From Tretioscincus oriximinensis (Eukaryota; Chordata; Lepidosauria; Squamata; Gymnophthalmidae), in the NCBI GenBank assembly GCA_022410635.1, contig JAJVDF010000466.1, forward strand, positions 528,508-592,507: DNA of 64,000 nucleotides, given 5' to 3'. The notes beneath the pieces were generated by a model, which saw only the letters and a list, made by a program, of their open reading frames with translations, was not told the origin of the DNA and did not search any database. Shown one piece after another: positions 24,001 to 34,711 of this stretch (positions within the stretch are counted from its first letter, which is position 1; each line of letters opens with the position of its first letter). Both the position numbers and the translations under genes were made by a program.

Positions 24001-27000
24001 TAGTCCTTTTGTGTTTTTGGCAATCCCTTCTTCCTCACCTTCATTCCAATTATGGTGGCATCTCAATTTCTCCTTATCTTGGGGCCTTCATTTTATTCAT
24101 TGCTGAACTGTGGATATGAGCTTTGAAAAGTAGCTTAAGAGGAAAGAAGTGGAAAAGACAGACAATACTTTCAATAGCCATTTCTGCATTGTGGTTTATT
24201 CTGGATATTATCTGAGTAAGGCCCTGAGATAGAAAGAAAGGACCAATGCTGCTTGTCAATCCTGTACTTTTCAAAGGAGGAAAACCACCATGTGACCACT
24301 ATGCGAAGAACAGTGAGAAGGAGCCAGAAGCTTTGAAGTTGTTTGGGAGTATCTGTATGCGAAAACCACTATCTACACCAACTGCCTTTAATAGAGCAAT
24401 GTGAAATAGTTCCAATCTTGGAAATATTGGGATAAGCACGTGACACTGCTTTGGCCATTCAAAAAGCCTGTACAACCTTACCTATGAGTCTTTGAAATAT
24501 TTTGCTACATACCAATCACGACACTGACAGGAGACAACTGTGCACACCCAGCTGTAGTCAGAACGATGTTGCTTTTCAGCAGAACACCTCCACAGAACCA
24601 GTTTCCTTCTGAGTTTAATAGCAGGACCTTCAAAACAAGACCAACCACAATATACTACTGGTTAATTTTTGTCTATGATACCTTCTGTTTGTTCAGCATA
24701 AATTCAGGGAATTGTTCTTCACTGTGCTTGACTAAAATTTATGCCACAGTAATTAACTGCAAAATTTCCTAACAACTCACATATGAAGTACCCATTTCCA
24801 ACCAAGGACCTGTAGCATCCACACTTGCTCATGTGCAAGTAAATTAATTACTATTTTTTGCATGAAATAAAGTTCACAACATTAAATAGGTCAACGTTTC
24901 CACAGTATTTTCTGAGGAAAGGAGCGGTATTTCAGGAGATCTTCCAAATTATGATGTCAACATTTAGAGTTTTAATGGAAAAGAACTCACTTATACACTA
25001 TTTAGTCTTTATAATTCTAGCAGGAAAGCTCAATGTTGGACTTCGGTGAGTGGGCTAGTTGATTCTGGCTCAAAATGCAAAAGGTCTTGCAGTATTCTAG
25101 AAAAGGGTCTAGGGGCCATGCTGTCCACATGCCATTCTGGGTTGGCTGTTAATGTTTCTGAATATTTTTTAGGATTCATTTTCTCCTTTTGCTGTTTGGG
25201 ATGCCAGGGTGATGTGAATTTGTATGTGTTATGATGTAATTAGAAGCAGTAAATGAGTATATAACTACTTCTGAAGAATGTAGCTGTTCAGAATCTTTGA
25301 TTGNATNACCTGGTAATGCTTTTATATTACTGACTGCCTATTTGCATAATAAAGACTATTTATTGGAGAAAAGTTCCTGAGATTGATTTATAAAGGAGAG
25401 TTATGCATTGAACTGTAACAGAAAGATTCTGAACCGCGATGCAATGGACGAAGCAGCAGGTTTTCNAAACAATGGGATGAGTGTAGACACCTCAGATCAA
25501 CCAGATTTGAAGAANGTTCACTTCCCCCATAGTGACCCAGGACTGACACCACCCAATGTTCGACCAAAAATCTTAGCTCCAGCCCTGGCTCAACTGCTGA
25601 AGTTTCTTTTCTTAGAGTTTAGGGAAGCTGCCTTTCCCACAGAACAGTCCAAAATTGCCTACGCCACTGGCATGTTAGTTGGTAAGGCTTATAAAACTCT
25701 GGTTTATAAACGAGAGTTACGCTTTGACCTGTAACACTTGCAAAGGGTCCTACACGGTGTTAGCTAACCCAAGAACTGCATGTGGACTCAACAAGTTCCA
25801 TAGATACCTTTCTGGGCCTAGTGCATTTTGAGCTGCTCTCCCCATCCTTGCCTTGCTATTGATCCTCACTGCTACCAGTCATCAGACATGCTAGGACCTG
25901 ACTGCTGAGGCTGGGAACTTGTAAGTATTTTATTATCATCCTTTCCACACTGAACATTACTCTGGCCTATATCTTAGGAATAGTTCCTACCTTCCACATG
26001 TCAGTATAGACCATGGCAGACCTNATAGTCTATCTGAACAGATGACCCCTTTTGGGGGTAGCTGGGTTGAAAACCAGGTTTTTGGGTGCCTCCCAGTTTT
26101 TTCTGAGGAAATTTTTTTTCAAAAAAGGTTTTTGTTCAAAAAATGTTTTGTTTTTTAATTTTTTTCCTCAGAAAAAAATGGGAGGCACCCCAAAAATGGG
26201 TTTTCAACCCCCCAAAAAAGGGGTCTTCTGGTCAGCCTAGTCTACACTAAGATGTGAATAATAAACCCCTATTCTATGACATGGCCCAGAATAATAGTGC
26301 AGAAAGGGCCTTGAGATTGCTTACCTGCCAAGGAAATTCTTTATGCCTTCCTTCACTTTCATTCTGTGGTAAATTGTTCTCAAATCTGCCACATGCATAG
26401 GGATCTAGCAATGACAGGAGACACATGATATTTGATAAATGGCTTTCAGGAAAAATGAAATAAGCAGACAAATTTTATTCTCCATGTTAGCAATTATCCT
26501 TTCATAATTTTATAATTGTAGCTTAAGGATTTATGTCATATTAATTAATTTGCAATATAAATGTGAGAATTCTATTTGTAAGTGAATAATTCCCATTCAT
26601 TTCTATAGCAGTGGTGAAGGGATAATAATAGAATCCGACACTGTTGCAGTGGATTAAAATCTGCTACACCACCAATCTTTCAGAAAACAGGACTTCATAG
26701 ATTGTGAAAACAGGTGTGCAATGCAATTCTGTTTATTGTTAATGGCCGACAGGAAATTAATACCCACAATGCCAGTCACCGTGCTGAATCAGGCTTCCTC
26801 TCAGGTTTCTCTAGATTTTAGACAGAGCTTCTGAAGCTACCATTCTTTATGGTGGGGTGGGGTACTCTGTGCACAGGTGTAAAAGGCTTACGAAGTAATA
26901 AAGGACATTCTATTGCTGCTACACTGAATGAGAAGGTGATTCAGTATAATTTTTCATGTGCTGATCCCTTTTTTTAAGCATTATATACTTTTATAGCATA

Positions 27001-30000
27001 ATACAGGATTTATAATGTATTTTTCTCAATTTACCTGGACGGTTATTTGGCATTTTTTACGCTTGAAATTACACGAGACTTTCTTTTATGCAATGTGATC
27101 TGCTGTATTTTTTCACCCAGAGGGTCATCGGCCTGTGGAATTTACTTCCTGAAGAGGTAGTGGTAGCTAACAGTTTGGATAGTTTCAAGACAGGACTAGA
27201 CAGATTTATGGACACCAAGGGTATAAATGGGTACTAGGATGGATGCCTGAATGTTGCACCCAGAATGGAGCAACAGGCAGGACTCCTGAAATACCATTTG
27301 CAGGGAGTCATGAACAGGAGCATATTTTGCTTTCCTCTGTTCGGACTGCCCAGGTGCATCTGGTGGGCCTCTGTGTGACACAGAATGCTGGATTAGATGG
27401 GCTGTGGCCTGATCCAGTATGGCTCTTCTTATGTTCTTATGTTCTTATGTTTTGAAAAATAAATGGGACAAACAAATCTGCCATTGTTATTTGTCCTGCA
27501 TTTGACTAACCAATAGGACCTTTTTCACTGAATGTATTGCAAGAATTCCTGCTGGCCAAGACCGAGCTGTTGTTGCAATTTGGTATTGCCACAGAAAAAG
27601 TATGATTTTCAGAGTTCTTTTAAGAACGATGAGGAAAAGGTGTTACAATTCAAGCACTGTTATAGTACTTAGGGCAGTAACATGTGTGGCAAATAAATCT
27701 GTATGATGCTGTCATCGATCCCCCCCCCCCCAAAAAAAAAATAAAAAAATATCTGAATACTGCCGAGGTCTTTCTATTGCACCAGGGGTGCAGTCTTTCC
27801 ACCCCTGGCAAAGAGTGCTACTGAGGCAGGCAGATGTGGATGCGTTGTGAAGTGTATGTGAAGACATGGCCTTTGTATGTAATTTTGCTAGATATTCTAT
27901 GGCGGGTTGGCGTGCATTATTTTTCAGTATCTTGAGGCTTGCGAGTTGTTCAGGCAGAGTGGTTTCATCTATTTGTGCGTGAATGGATGAACAGATGCTT
28001 GTTTATTCCTATTTTCTACCCTGAGGCTTATTTACTGTATCACTCTAGTACGTACCTGCAGAAGGCTTCATAGTTCATCCTCCAGTAATTGAAAGATAAG
28101 TACTGTCATGGTGCAAAGACAAGACATTTGTGAAAGCTGCATGAAAGTAATGGTGGGAAAAACTGTAATGACAGACCTTTCTAGAACTATCACTGCTGGA
28201 TCTCTGCAATTATTTGAGGTAAATCTCCCATAATCAAGCTCCTACAGTGTGAGGAAAAACCTGCGTGGATGCAGCCATAGTTTGCTTTCTTTACAAGCAT
28301 ATACTTAAAAATATATACTTGCCTTTTGGAATGCATGATCTGTTATCTTCCCCAAGTTGATAGCCTTTTGCACACGAGCAGCGATAAGACTTCAGCTCTG
28401 GATAGCAGAACTGTTGACAACCCTCGTTCAATTCATGACGACATTCATTTTTTGCTGTGTGACATAATGCAAATTTTTAACATCAGAACAACACAAACTG
28501 ATGTTGTCTTATATAAATAAATAAGTTTCATTTCTCTTAGATAACTTTAGACCATCTTCAATTCCTCTTCAGTCCCAAGCAATGGAATTTAGTTCAGAAA
28601 AAAGCTGGACTAAGCCCCAATCTTCAGGCTAAAGAATGATATTGAACAGAAGATGGTCTAAAGTTGCCTACGAAGACTCTAAAAGTAAACATGTGACTGA
28701 GGCACAATACTATTTGTTTGTTTTCACAACAACTACGGACTTCCAGTAAAGACATAAGTTGCATCCATACATGGGGCTAAAATCCACTCCTACCTTTGAT
28801 TGCAGATGGGTGGCCATCTTCACATGCTGCACGGCAGCCGCTATAGGTGGGTAGGAGGTAGGAAGAACCGGCCTGGGAATGGCTGAGGACAGTCTTCCCT
28901 CTGCCCAGCCTGCTTTGCAAGGCTCTCCACTAATTGGTGGAGGGCCCAGCTGAGTGGGCCACATTCCAAAAACTAGTGGGTTTTTGGCACACAGTGCCAT
29001 GAGAGTTGAAAATATCAGTTCTCATTAAAGCCTCTGCAAGGTGGGTTTGCAGCGACTGCATAACTGACAAATTGCCATTACGATTGCAGAAGCCACCGGG
29101 ACGGCGCTCCTATGCAGACTTCATTATGCCGTGTGGATGTACCCACAGATTACAGACCACCTTTGGTATTTAATTTGTTACACACAAACCAAACGCTAGG
29201 ATTAATCAAGAAGTTCATTTATTCCTAGTAACGAAGAAAACTGCATAGCCAGATAAATTACATATTGTTACTTTTCTGTCAAATAATATCTCTGTCTCTC
29301 CCCCCACTCAAAAAAAAAATTCACAGTATTTTAAATGTTGCACTTGCCTAAGNTGCAAAATTCTTAGGAAAAGTCGTAACAATAAATAAAAATAGCACAG
29401 CCTCTCCCTCATAAAGAAAATTCCCTGGAGTTTGAACATTAAACACAAAATGCAGCCAGCCACAGCATCACAGAAGAATCCAGAGGAAGGGGAAAGCTGG
29501 GTAGGAAGGGAGCCCTTCCANCACTTGGTCATGGATGGCATTTTTATCCTGAGCACTGGCAACCCACACTATGCCATTGCTTAGATATTTTTTAAAGAAG
29601 AATGATGTCTTTGTTTTTGTGAAGTTTCTAAAAGATAGAAAACTAGTCCAGTCGGTACTCAGTTTGGTTGTTCTATACATTTTTATAGGCAATGATGAAT
29701 TCTAGGAGTGTGTTGAAAAAATTCAACACCCTGTGGAAAAAATATTATTATTNAACCATGTTATTTAATGGCATAGTAATGTGGAAATAAATTGTGGTAT
29801 TTGAGGCAACCTGGCTATCAGAGGGGAGGGGGGAGAATTAATATGTTTGTAATTAATTTCATTTGTATTACCTTGTATATATTTATTTTCAAATTAAAAA
29901 AATATTGATATTAGGAAATGTTTTTTGTTTTTCATAAATGAAATTTATGGCATCACTCCTAAAAACTTTCTTGACCCCTCCCCCACAAAAAAAATAACAT

Positions 30001-33000
30001 ACTCAAATGTTCATTCCCCTTTCAATCCTCAATGTTGTGATATTGACTTTTACCAAAAGCACAGTTGGTTCCTTCAAAACCGCCTCTACATTCACAGGTA
30101 TAACTACGAATATTGTCTCTGCACAGGCCATTATGCAGACAAGGACTTGAAGAACACTGTAAACCATCTGCAGAAGAAATAGAAAGATAGTTATCTTTAG
30201 AATTGTTTTGACCTGATGTTCCAGTGCACATGCTTATTAGTATTGTAGGCGTGAATAAAACCATCTCAATATGCTGTCTAAAACATCTACACCAGGGCCC
30301 CTCAAACTACGATCCGCGGGCCACATGCGGCCTGCCAAGGACATTTATCCAGCCCACAAGATGTTTTTGTCACTGCTGTCTGTCCTGATTAGCAGCCAAC
30401 TAGTCCTGGGCTCACAGTAACATACCCCTTGCCTTTACATTAGAGCGTGCTCACAATGCGAACTTCATGACACTAGGCGGTCCTAAAAATAGGAATCTGT
30501 TCATAGTTTTTTTTAAACTATAGACCAGCCCTCCAACGGTCTGAGGACCCGTGAACTGGCCCCCTGTTTAAAAAGTTTGAAGATCCCTGATCTACACCAT
30601 TCATATACATCAGAATTAAATGTGTTCCTCCCGGCATTGGCAAATACATGGAAGATATGGAAAGTGACCAGTACCAAATTAATACCAAATATTTACAGGG
30701 TAGCCTCTATCAAGATCATTAATATAGCCGGGGACGATACGTTAGCTAAATATATAAGATCAATGTCGGCCAAAAAGCTAAGAGATCTTTTCGACCTAAA
30801 TGGAAACCTGCTATCCTTTATGCAGTTGAAGAGATTGAATTCAACCTCCCAAAATTGGCTTCCCGTTGTTGCCATACATTCTTACATTACAAAACCAAAT
30901 ATCAAGGCAATAATGAGAGATCAAGTCTCCGATTTTGAGGAAATATTAAGAAAGAAATTAAATAAAGAAAAAGGCATAACGGGATAGTTGTACCAACTTC
31001 TGACGAAGGTCAGGTATGACAATTTAAGACTCCTAAGAACACGTTGGGAAGGGGATTTTAATTTTTCAACGGCGGACTGGGAGGGATGGATAAAGGATAA
31101 TAGCAAAATTTCCTACAATAAAATCAGAGAGTTACAAATGAAGCTTCTAACAAGATGGTATAGAANGCCAGCCCAACTTTCACATATGGNAAACTTGAAG
31201 TTTTACTCATTTACTGGCTGCCAACGTACCCATCAAATCACCCATAAAGAAAGTTGAAATGACCACGGTTTGTGATTATAGCATCTGACACTTATCCTTC
31301 TCCTACAAGCTCCAGAAGGGAAAGTAACAGGCAAAATCAGTAGAGAATGATAAAGTTCTGATTGGAGATTTGTTGCCTTTTATCTCTGAATCACATTTTG
31401 ATCTTTGTGGATCAAAACACAGCACAAAGAAATCTTCAGCTGAACTCTTACGNTTCCAATTTCACTATCGGAGTCCCTATCACCATCCATTTCAATGGTT
31501 TTATCCAGTTTAATAATTATACCGATGCTCATTTTCCATCAGCTTCCATCTCCTCAATACTGTATCTCTCCAGTGAGCCATTCTATGCAATCTTTAATGC
31601 TCAGTTTGTGCATATTACTTCGTCTTCTCTTGTGGGAAGCCTTTGTGCAACAATCATTTCAATATATCCTGTAGTTACAAATGTAATTTAGGTATTTTTA
31701 CACAATTATTACGTTGTAAATCTACTTACTAAAGTAGCCATTCCAAAAGTTATCCTGGAAAACAAAAGAATTTTACATATAAAAATGTGCTTTTAAAAAA
31801 AATATTATTATTGGTTACGTTAATAAAGTAAGTGGGGATTTCTGAGACTAGCAAAAAATAGGGAAACCTGCTATGGTAGCTATTTTCTATGGGAGGTTTT
31901 ACTTCCTGGCAAAACATGCCTTTCCGAAAAATGCCTTCCCGAAGCCAAAAATTGGCAAAAGGGTCATGTAACCAGCAACATACCATATTAGATGTTTTTC
32001 AGCTATTGTACCATCTGCCTTGATGGGAAGTGAAGCAGCATGAATTTTTGAAAGAAGTTGACAGACAGCCCTGACACTTTGTTGGAATTCTGCCATAAAA
32101 ATTCAGATTCAAGCTAGTTTGGGACATTCCACATTGTACAATTCTTGTATGTTGATGGACAAATGTGCTTCTTTAACAAAGTTCACTACATAACTGGTAA
32201 TCCTGCAAAAGTTCAATTCTATGATCACTCAAAGAGGCATACACGATTGTGCTGCCTGGAGATGGTCTCTATGACCCTTTCTGCCCTGGATCTTACTCCA
32301 AATTATATTCCAGAATAGGGACCTGCCATGGCAGACCTCACCNTAAGATATTTATTTGCAGCATCCTGAATGTTGATACAGTTTCTCGATGTATTAACTT
32401 GCATGAATTCATGAATTGTTTCCGATATATTGCTAGCTGAATAGGTATTTTGGTTGTCTTAAATAAGAGCACTGTAACCTGATTTATGTGCGATTTGAAG
32501 AAATATATGACCAAAAATACTTGCAGTTTTTCCAGTGTCTTCAAATACCTCTCGGGCCTCCTCATAGTCACATCTTTCTTCAAGGCATTCTCTTTCCAAA
32601 TTACCTTGAAAAAATTCCTCAAAAATCATGAAACGGGCACGCTTTGATCTTGAAATAACTTTGTTTGCATCATTGGCAGATAGAAATACTGGAAAGAAGA
32701 ACAGAACTCTTCTGTCTCCCTGTAAGAAATTAATTTATCTCACTGCTATTCAGTATTTCCCTTTCTATTTGAATTTTTGAGAATGCTACTTCTTTTAATT
32801 GATTTTGGTTTCTTGAACACAATGGCCTGTAATGTATGAAAACAGATGTCATTTTTAAATATTTTTAGTTACTATAGGAACATTTGCTTTTATATTAAAA
32901 AGGAGGATGAAAAAGAGGAGGAGGAAGTTAAAAATGGCAACTGTTCACTATGAACCTTCCTGTCCACACTGACACCTAGGCTGACCAGACGACCCCTTTT

Positions 33001-34044
33001 TTNNGGGGGGNGGGGTTNNAAANCCNGNTTTNGGNNNNCNNCNANNTTTTTNNNNNGNAANNTTTTTNNAAAAAANNNTNNTTTTNNAAAAAAAAATATT
33101 TTTAATTCTTTTTTCCCTAGAAAAAACTGGGAGGCACCCCCAAAACGGGTTTTCAAACCCCCCCAAAGGGGTCATCTGGTCAACCTACTGACACCAAAAG
33201 TAATACTGACAAAAATGTTACAAATTCCATGATGATCACATGCTGAAACCTTGTGGCAAGGGCTTGCCTCCACCTAGTGCAGNGCAGGGAACATCGCTGG
33301 CATCATTTATGTATATGCATCCCCCATTCTTTGTCTCTGCACATATGTACTGACTCCCAGCGTGATAGAATTTCAAGAGTTCTTTTCCCATTATAAATCA
33401 TACTGCTAGATCAGGGCTTTATTCCACAATCATGGCATGAATGCTGCAATCTCACCCTCGTCGCACTGGCACAGCACTACTATGGATTTTAAAAAAACTC
33501 TGTCTGGATGGGGGTTGAATCACACAAGGTAAGGATAGGAAGGTGGGGAGCGTTGGCTTTGACAGCATTTCCTCCTTGTGTAATTAAAAGGCATCAACAT
33601 GATTGGGCATATATCTGGCTGCAGGGCATGCCGCATAGTCTCCTGCTTCCACAAGTCTAACTGATCATGGGCAGATTTTGCTGGCACTAATAGTTTCTGT
33701 TAATAAATACCTTCCACATTTTAGTTTACTGCATTTTTCTTCCTGGAGTATTCATCAAATGCTTGTCCTATGTAAATCACAGATGCTGCCTTATGGGATA
33801 GACAAGCTAAGTTTTCAACTAAACATTAACCAAAGATCTTGAAGATGAGTTTTTCAGGAAAGACTTGGATGAACACACACATAAACGAAGGATTTTGAAT
33901 GCCCCATTTCAGGGTTCATTTTTTCAATATTGAAACAAAATCAAGTAAATACTGTCGTGAACAAAACACCGTACCTGTGAATTCTGCCTGATGGACAGCA
34001 AAAGCAAGACAAAGCAACCATATTATCCAGTTTTGAGCTTCCAT
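20549..34044 (-). CDS. PROZ: PROZ, vitamin K-dependent protein Z (complete, 8 exons)
   Basis: Protein Z is a secreted liver plasma protein, the cofactor through which the serpin ZPI inhibits factor Xa on phospholipid. Minus-strand exons 34044-33975, 32688-32525, 31754-31730, 30167-30054, 28454-28323, 26404-26325, 24627-24513 and 21066-20549 join to 1218 nt, 405 codons plus TAA. Order: signal peptide (1 to about 22), propeptide ending RSKR, Gla domain ([17 protein letters not shown]..), 25-nt aromatic exon NFWNGYF, EGF1 with the Asp-hydroxylation pattern [15 protein letters not shown]2, a linker ending EFPWQ with no R-IVGG activation site, and a protease-like domain. His, Asp and Ser of the triad are Gly222, Asn264 and Gly357, so it cannot be a protease. 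Many N-glycosylation sequons (NKS, NIT, NCS, NQS, NRS). Introns 2 and 5 use GC donors. Tandem with F10. Confidence 0.96.
21098..21170. repeat. Short LINE/SINE tail fragment
   Basis: ATTTATTTATTTATACTTATACC..CCCCGCCTTATACC..GCTCTCA resembles the tail family at 2690 and 39375. It lies just upstream of the PROZ exon 8 acceptor. Confidence 0.5.
21195..23180 (-). mobile_element. L2-type LINE, decayed, in PROZ intron 7
   Basis: On the minus strand successive frames encode reverse-transcriptase pieces: [20 protein letters not shown] and [14 protein letters not shown] at 22200-22410, then [17 protein letters not shown] and [14 protein letters not shown] toward the 3' end. These match the order in L2/CR1-group RTs. 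The 3' end TGTACAGCGCCATGTACACT..GCTTTATAAATAAATATTATT is L2-like. Frame breaks show that it is inactive. Confidence 0.85.
23305..23490 (+). mobile_element. MIR-like SINE
   Basis: The core GTGTGACCTTAGGCAAGTCTCAACCTGTCAGCCTCAG and the 3' part CAAGGTTGTTGGGATAAATGAAGATG..CACCTTGGGATCTCTGGAG resemble MIR/AmnSINE-type elements with an L2-like tail. Family-level call only. Confidence 0.6.
23815..23950 (-). mobile_element. CR1-type LINE 3' end, reverse
   Basis: ATAAGAACATAAGAACGTAAGAAGAGCC is the reverse of the ATGTTCTTATG tail. The CACCAGATGCACCTGG and CAGTCCGAACAGAGGAAAGC blocks follow. Confidence 0.85.
24513..24627 (-). CDS. PROZ: PROZ exon 7
   Basis: 115 nt; residues 196-234: [20 protein letters not shown] then [10 protein letters not shown]. 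The normal TAAHC motif reads TTAGC, so the catalytic His is Gly. Donor GTATGT. Confidence 0.94.
25405..25735 (+). pseudogene. Intronless Gag-like ORF fragment (possible Ty3/gypsy-type relic)
   Basis: A 108-codon open frame from 25408 includes [19 protein letters not shown] after a Phe/Leu/Glu-rich helix, an arrangement like the capsid region of Ty3/gypsy Gag proteins (FPT..KVAF..LL.G.A). There are no nucleocapsid, protease or LTRs nearby. Two codons contain N. It lies in PROZ intron 6. The assignment is tentative; it may be a degraded retroelement or chance. Confidence 0.4.
26031..26239. mobile_element. Hairpin MITE, copy 3
   Basis: AGATGACCCCTTTTGGGGG and CCCAAAAAAGGGGTCTTCTGGTCAGCCTA are the terminal arms. 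The inner arms TTGGGTGCCTCCCAGTTTTT and TGGGAGGCACCCCAAAAAT pair. In PROZ intron 6, 73 bp upstream (plus-strand sense) of the PROZ exon 6 donor. Confidence 0.88.
26325..26404 (-). CDS. PROZ: PROZ exon 6, linker between EGF2 and protease-like domain
   Basis: 80 nt; [14 protein letters not shown] then [13 protein letters not shown] (residues 169-195). Much shorter than the F10 counterpart (257 nt) and without an Arg-Ile-Val-Gly-Gly activation site. Donor GTAAGC. Confidence 0.93.
27105..27455 (+). mobile_element. CR1-type LINE 3' end
   Basis: TTTTTCACCCAGAGGGTCAT, TGTGGAATTTACTTCCTGAAG, the AAGACAGGACTAGACAG block and a TTCTTATGTTCTTATGTTCTTATG tail. 5'-truncated, in PROZ intron 5. Confidence 0.9.
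28323..28454 (-). CDS. PROZ: PROZ exon 5, EGF2 domain, with GC donor
   Basis: 132 nt; [20 protein letters not shown] then [20 protein letters not shown]. It ends CCAAAAG before GCAAGT. The family's phase 1 and the Asp codon completed by exon 6 (G + AT) both require this GC splice site. Confidence 0.93.
28541..28668. mobile_element. Short foldback element (ACCATCTTCA family)
   Basis: ATAACTTTAGACCATCTTC at one end and GAAGATGGTCTAAAGTTGC at the other are inverted. The interior CTTCAGTCC is shared with similar foldbacks at 34712, 45851 and 62989. It sits about 85 bp upstream of PROZ exon 5 on the minus strand. Confidence 0.7.
28758..29144. mobile_element. TIR element, inverted relative of the one at 41888
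   Basis: The ends GTTGCATCCATAC and GTGTGGATGTACCC are inverted repeats. The interior blocks (CCAGCTGAGTGGGCCACATTC, TGGCAATTTGTCAG-type, CTATGCAGAC) match the element at 41888-42269 read on the other strand. No transposase. Confidence 0.7.
30054..30167 (-). CDS. PROZ: PROZ exon 4, EGF1 domain
   Basis: 114 nt; [20 protein letters not shown] then [23 protein letters not shown] fits the O-glucose pattern C-x-S-x-P-C; the O-fucose position is Leu (CLHNGLC). Donor GTAAAA. Confidence 0.95.
30293..30589. mobile_element. Non-autonomous hAT element with 8-bp target duplication
   Basis: The ends CAGGGCCCCTCAAACTACGA and AGTTTGAAGATCCCTG are inverted repeats. ATCTACAC is duplicated exactly (30285-30292 and 30590-30597). 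In PROZ intron 3, immediately abutting an L1 fragment. Confidence 0.93.
30598..31260 (+). mobile_element. L1-type LINE ORF2 C-terminal fragment
   Basis: Open frames on the plus strand read [34 protein letters not shown] and, in the next frame, [20 protein letters not shown]. This is the order found near the C-terminus of vertebrate L1 ORF2. It has a frame break at about 30985 and Ns. In PROZ intron 3. Confidence 0.75.
31730..31754 (-). CDS. PROZ: PROZ exon 3, 25-nt aromatic-stack mini-exon
   Basis: DNFWNGYF plus one base, between TTTTGTTTTCCAG and GTAAGT. 25 nt is the standard size of this exon in the Gla-EGF protease family. Confidence 0.93.
32525..32688 (-). CDS. PROZ: PROZ exon 2, propeptide and Gla domain, with GC donor
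   Basis: 164 nt; [20 protein letters not shown] then the Gla core [19 protein letters not shown], ending GGAAAAACT before GCAAGT. Using the nearby GT instead (4 nt further) would put a TAA in the exon junction, so GC is required. Ten Glu lie at Gla positions; the position-11 Glu of human protein Z is Gln. Confidence 0.93.
32977..33187. mobile_element. Hairpin MITE, copy 4 (exact 8-bp target duplication)
   Basis: TAGGCTGACCAGACGACCCC and GGGGTCATCTGGTCAACCTA are the ends. CTGACACC is duplicated on both sides, a hAT-like 8-bp duplication. Most of the left arm is N, consistent with a hairpin that sequenced badly. In PROZ intron 1. Confidence 0.9.
33975..34044 (-). CDS. PROZ: PROZ exon 1, signal peptide
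   Basis: [20 protein letters not shown] then EFT plus one base (phase 1), donor GTACGG. Hydrophobic core [12 protein letters not shown]. The G completes GTA (Val) with exon 2. Confidence 0.9.
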
Positions 34045-34121
34045 TGTTGTCCCCTTGGAATGGTTAAATCCAATTTTGCTGCATAGCAGTAGCCCTTGGT
34101 ATAAAGTTACTGAGTGACTAA

Positions 34122-34134
34122 AGTTCAAAGTTCA
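34122..34134. promoter_or_regulatory. PROZ: HNF4-type DR1 element upstream of PROZ
   Basis: AGTTCAAAGTTCA is a perfect direct repeat with 1-bp spacing, the HNF4 half-site pattern, 78-90 bp upstream of the PROZ ATG. A further AAGTTCAA lies at about 34176. HNF4-dependent liver expression of PROZ is known in human; use here is inferred. Confidence 0.65.
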
Positions 34135-34711
34135 GGAACCTACTAAAAAAACAACAGGTCACTGGAGTGACCTAAAGTTCAATTTTTTTGGGAAAGGGTT
34201 TGTGCTACAAGATAAGGCTGCTAAAAATGTTTCTTTGGGAACATGAAATTTATTTTTGTACTCTTAAAAAAAAGATGGAAACACTTTCTTATGAGCAAAA
34301 CATAGCTGAAGCACCTCAAAGTGATCAGCATGGTCAACCAGTTTGAACATCTGATTGACTGCAAGGAAAACTCCACTGGCACCTTTAGGCAGTTTTCTTG
34401 GCAGATATTAGTAGAAATGGTTTGTCATTGCCCACTTCTTGAGAGAAGCTGTGGTTTGAACTGATGACCCTCTGATTTCTAGAGAGTTTGCTCTACTCCT
34501 GAGCTGCAACTGTTCCTCTCATAATGGAATGCCCCCCAGGCACAGAAAGCAAGATGTGCTGTTTTGTAAATATGCCCAATAGCTTTTTTCCTTTTATTTA
34601 CTTATGACTTGTGTTTCTTCCAATAAGCTTAAGATGGGTCACATTATTATTCTGCACTCTGATGTTTACAACATCCCTTTCCTTATGACTTTGATATCAC
34701 TTTTGTTCTGA

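Noticed and set aside
32517..32522. GT donor four bases downstream of the GC donor of PROZ exon 2
   Set aside because: It shifts the frame and creates a stop at the junction with the 25-nt exon.
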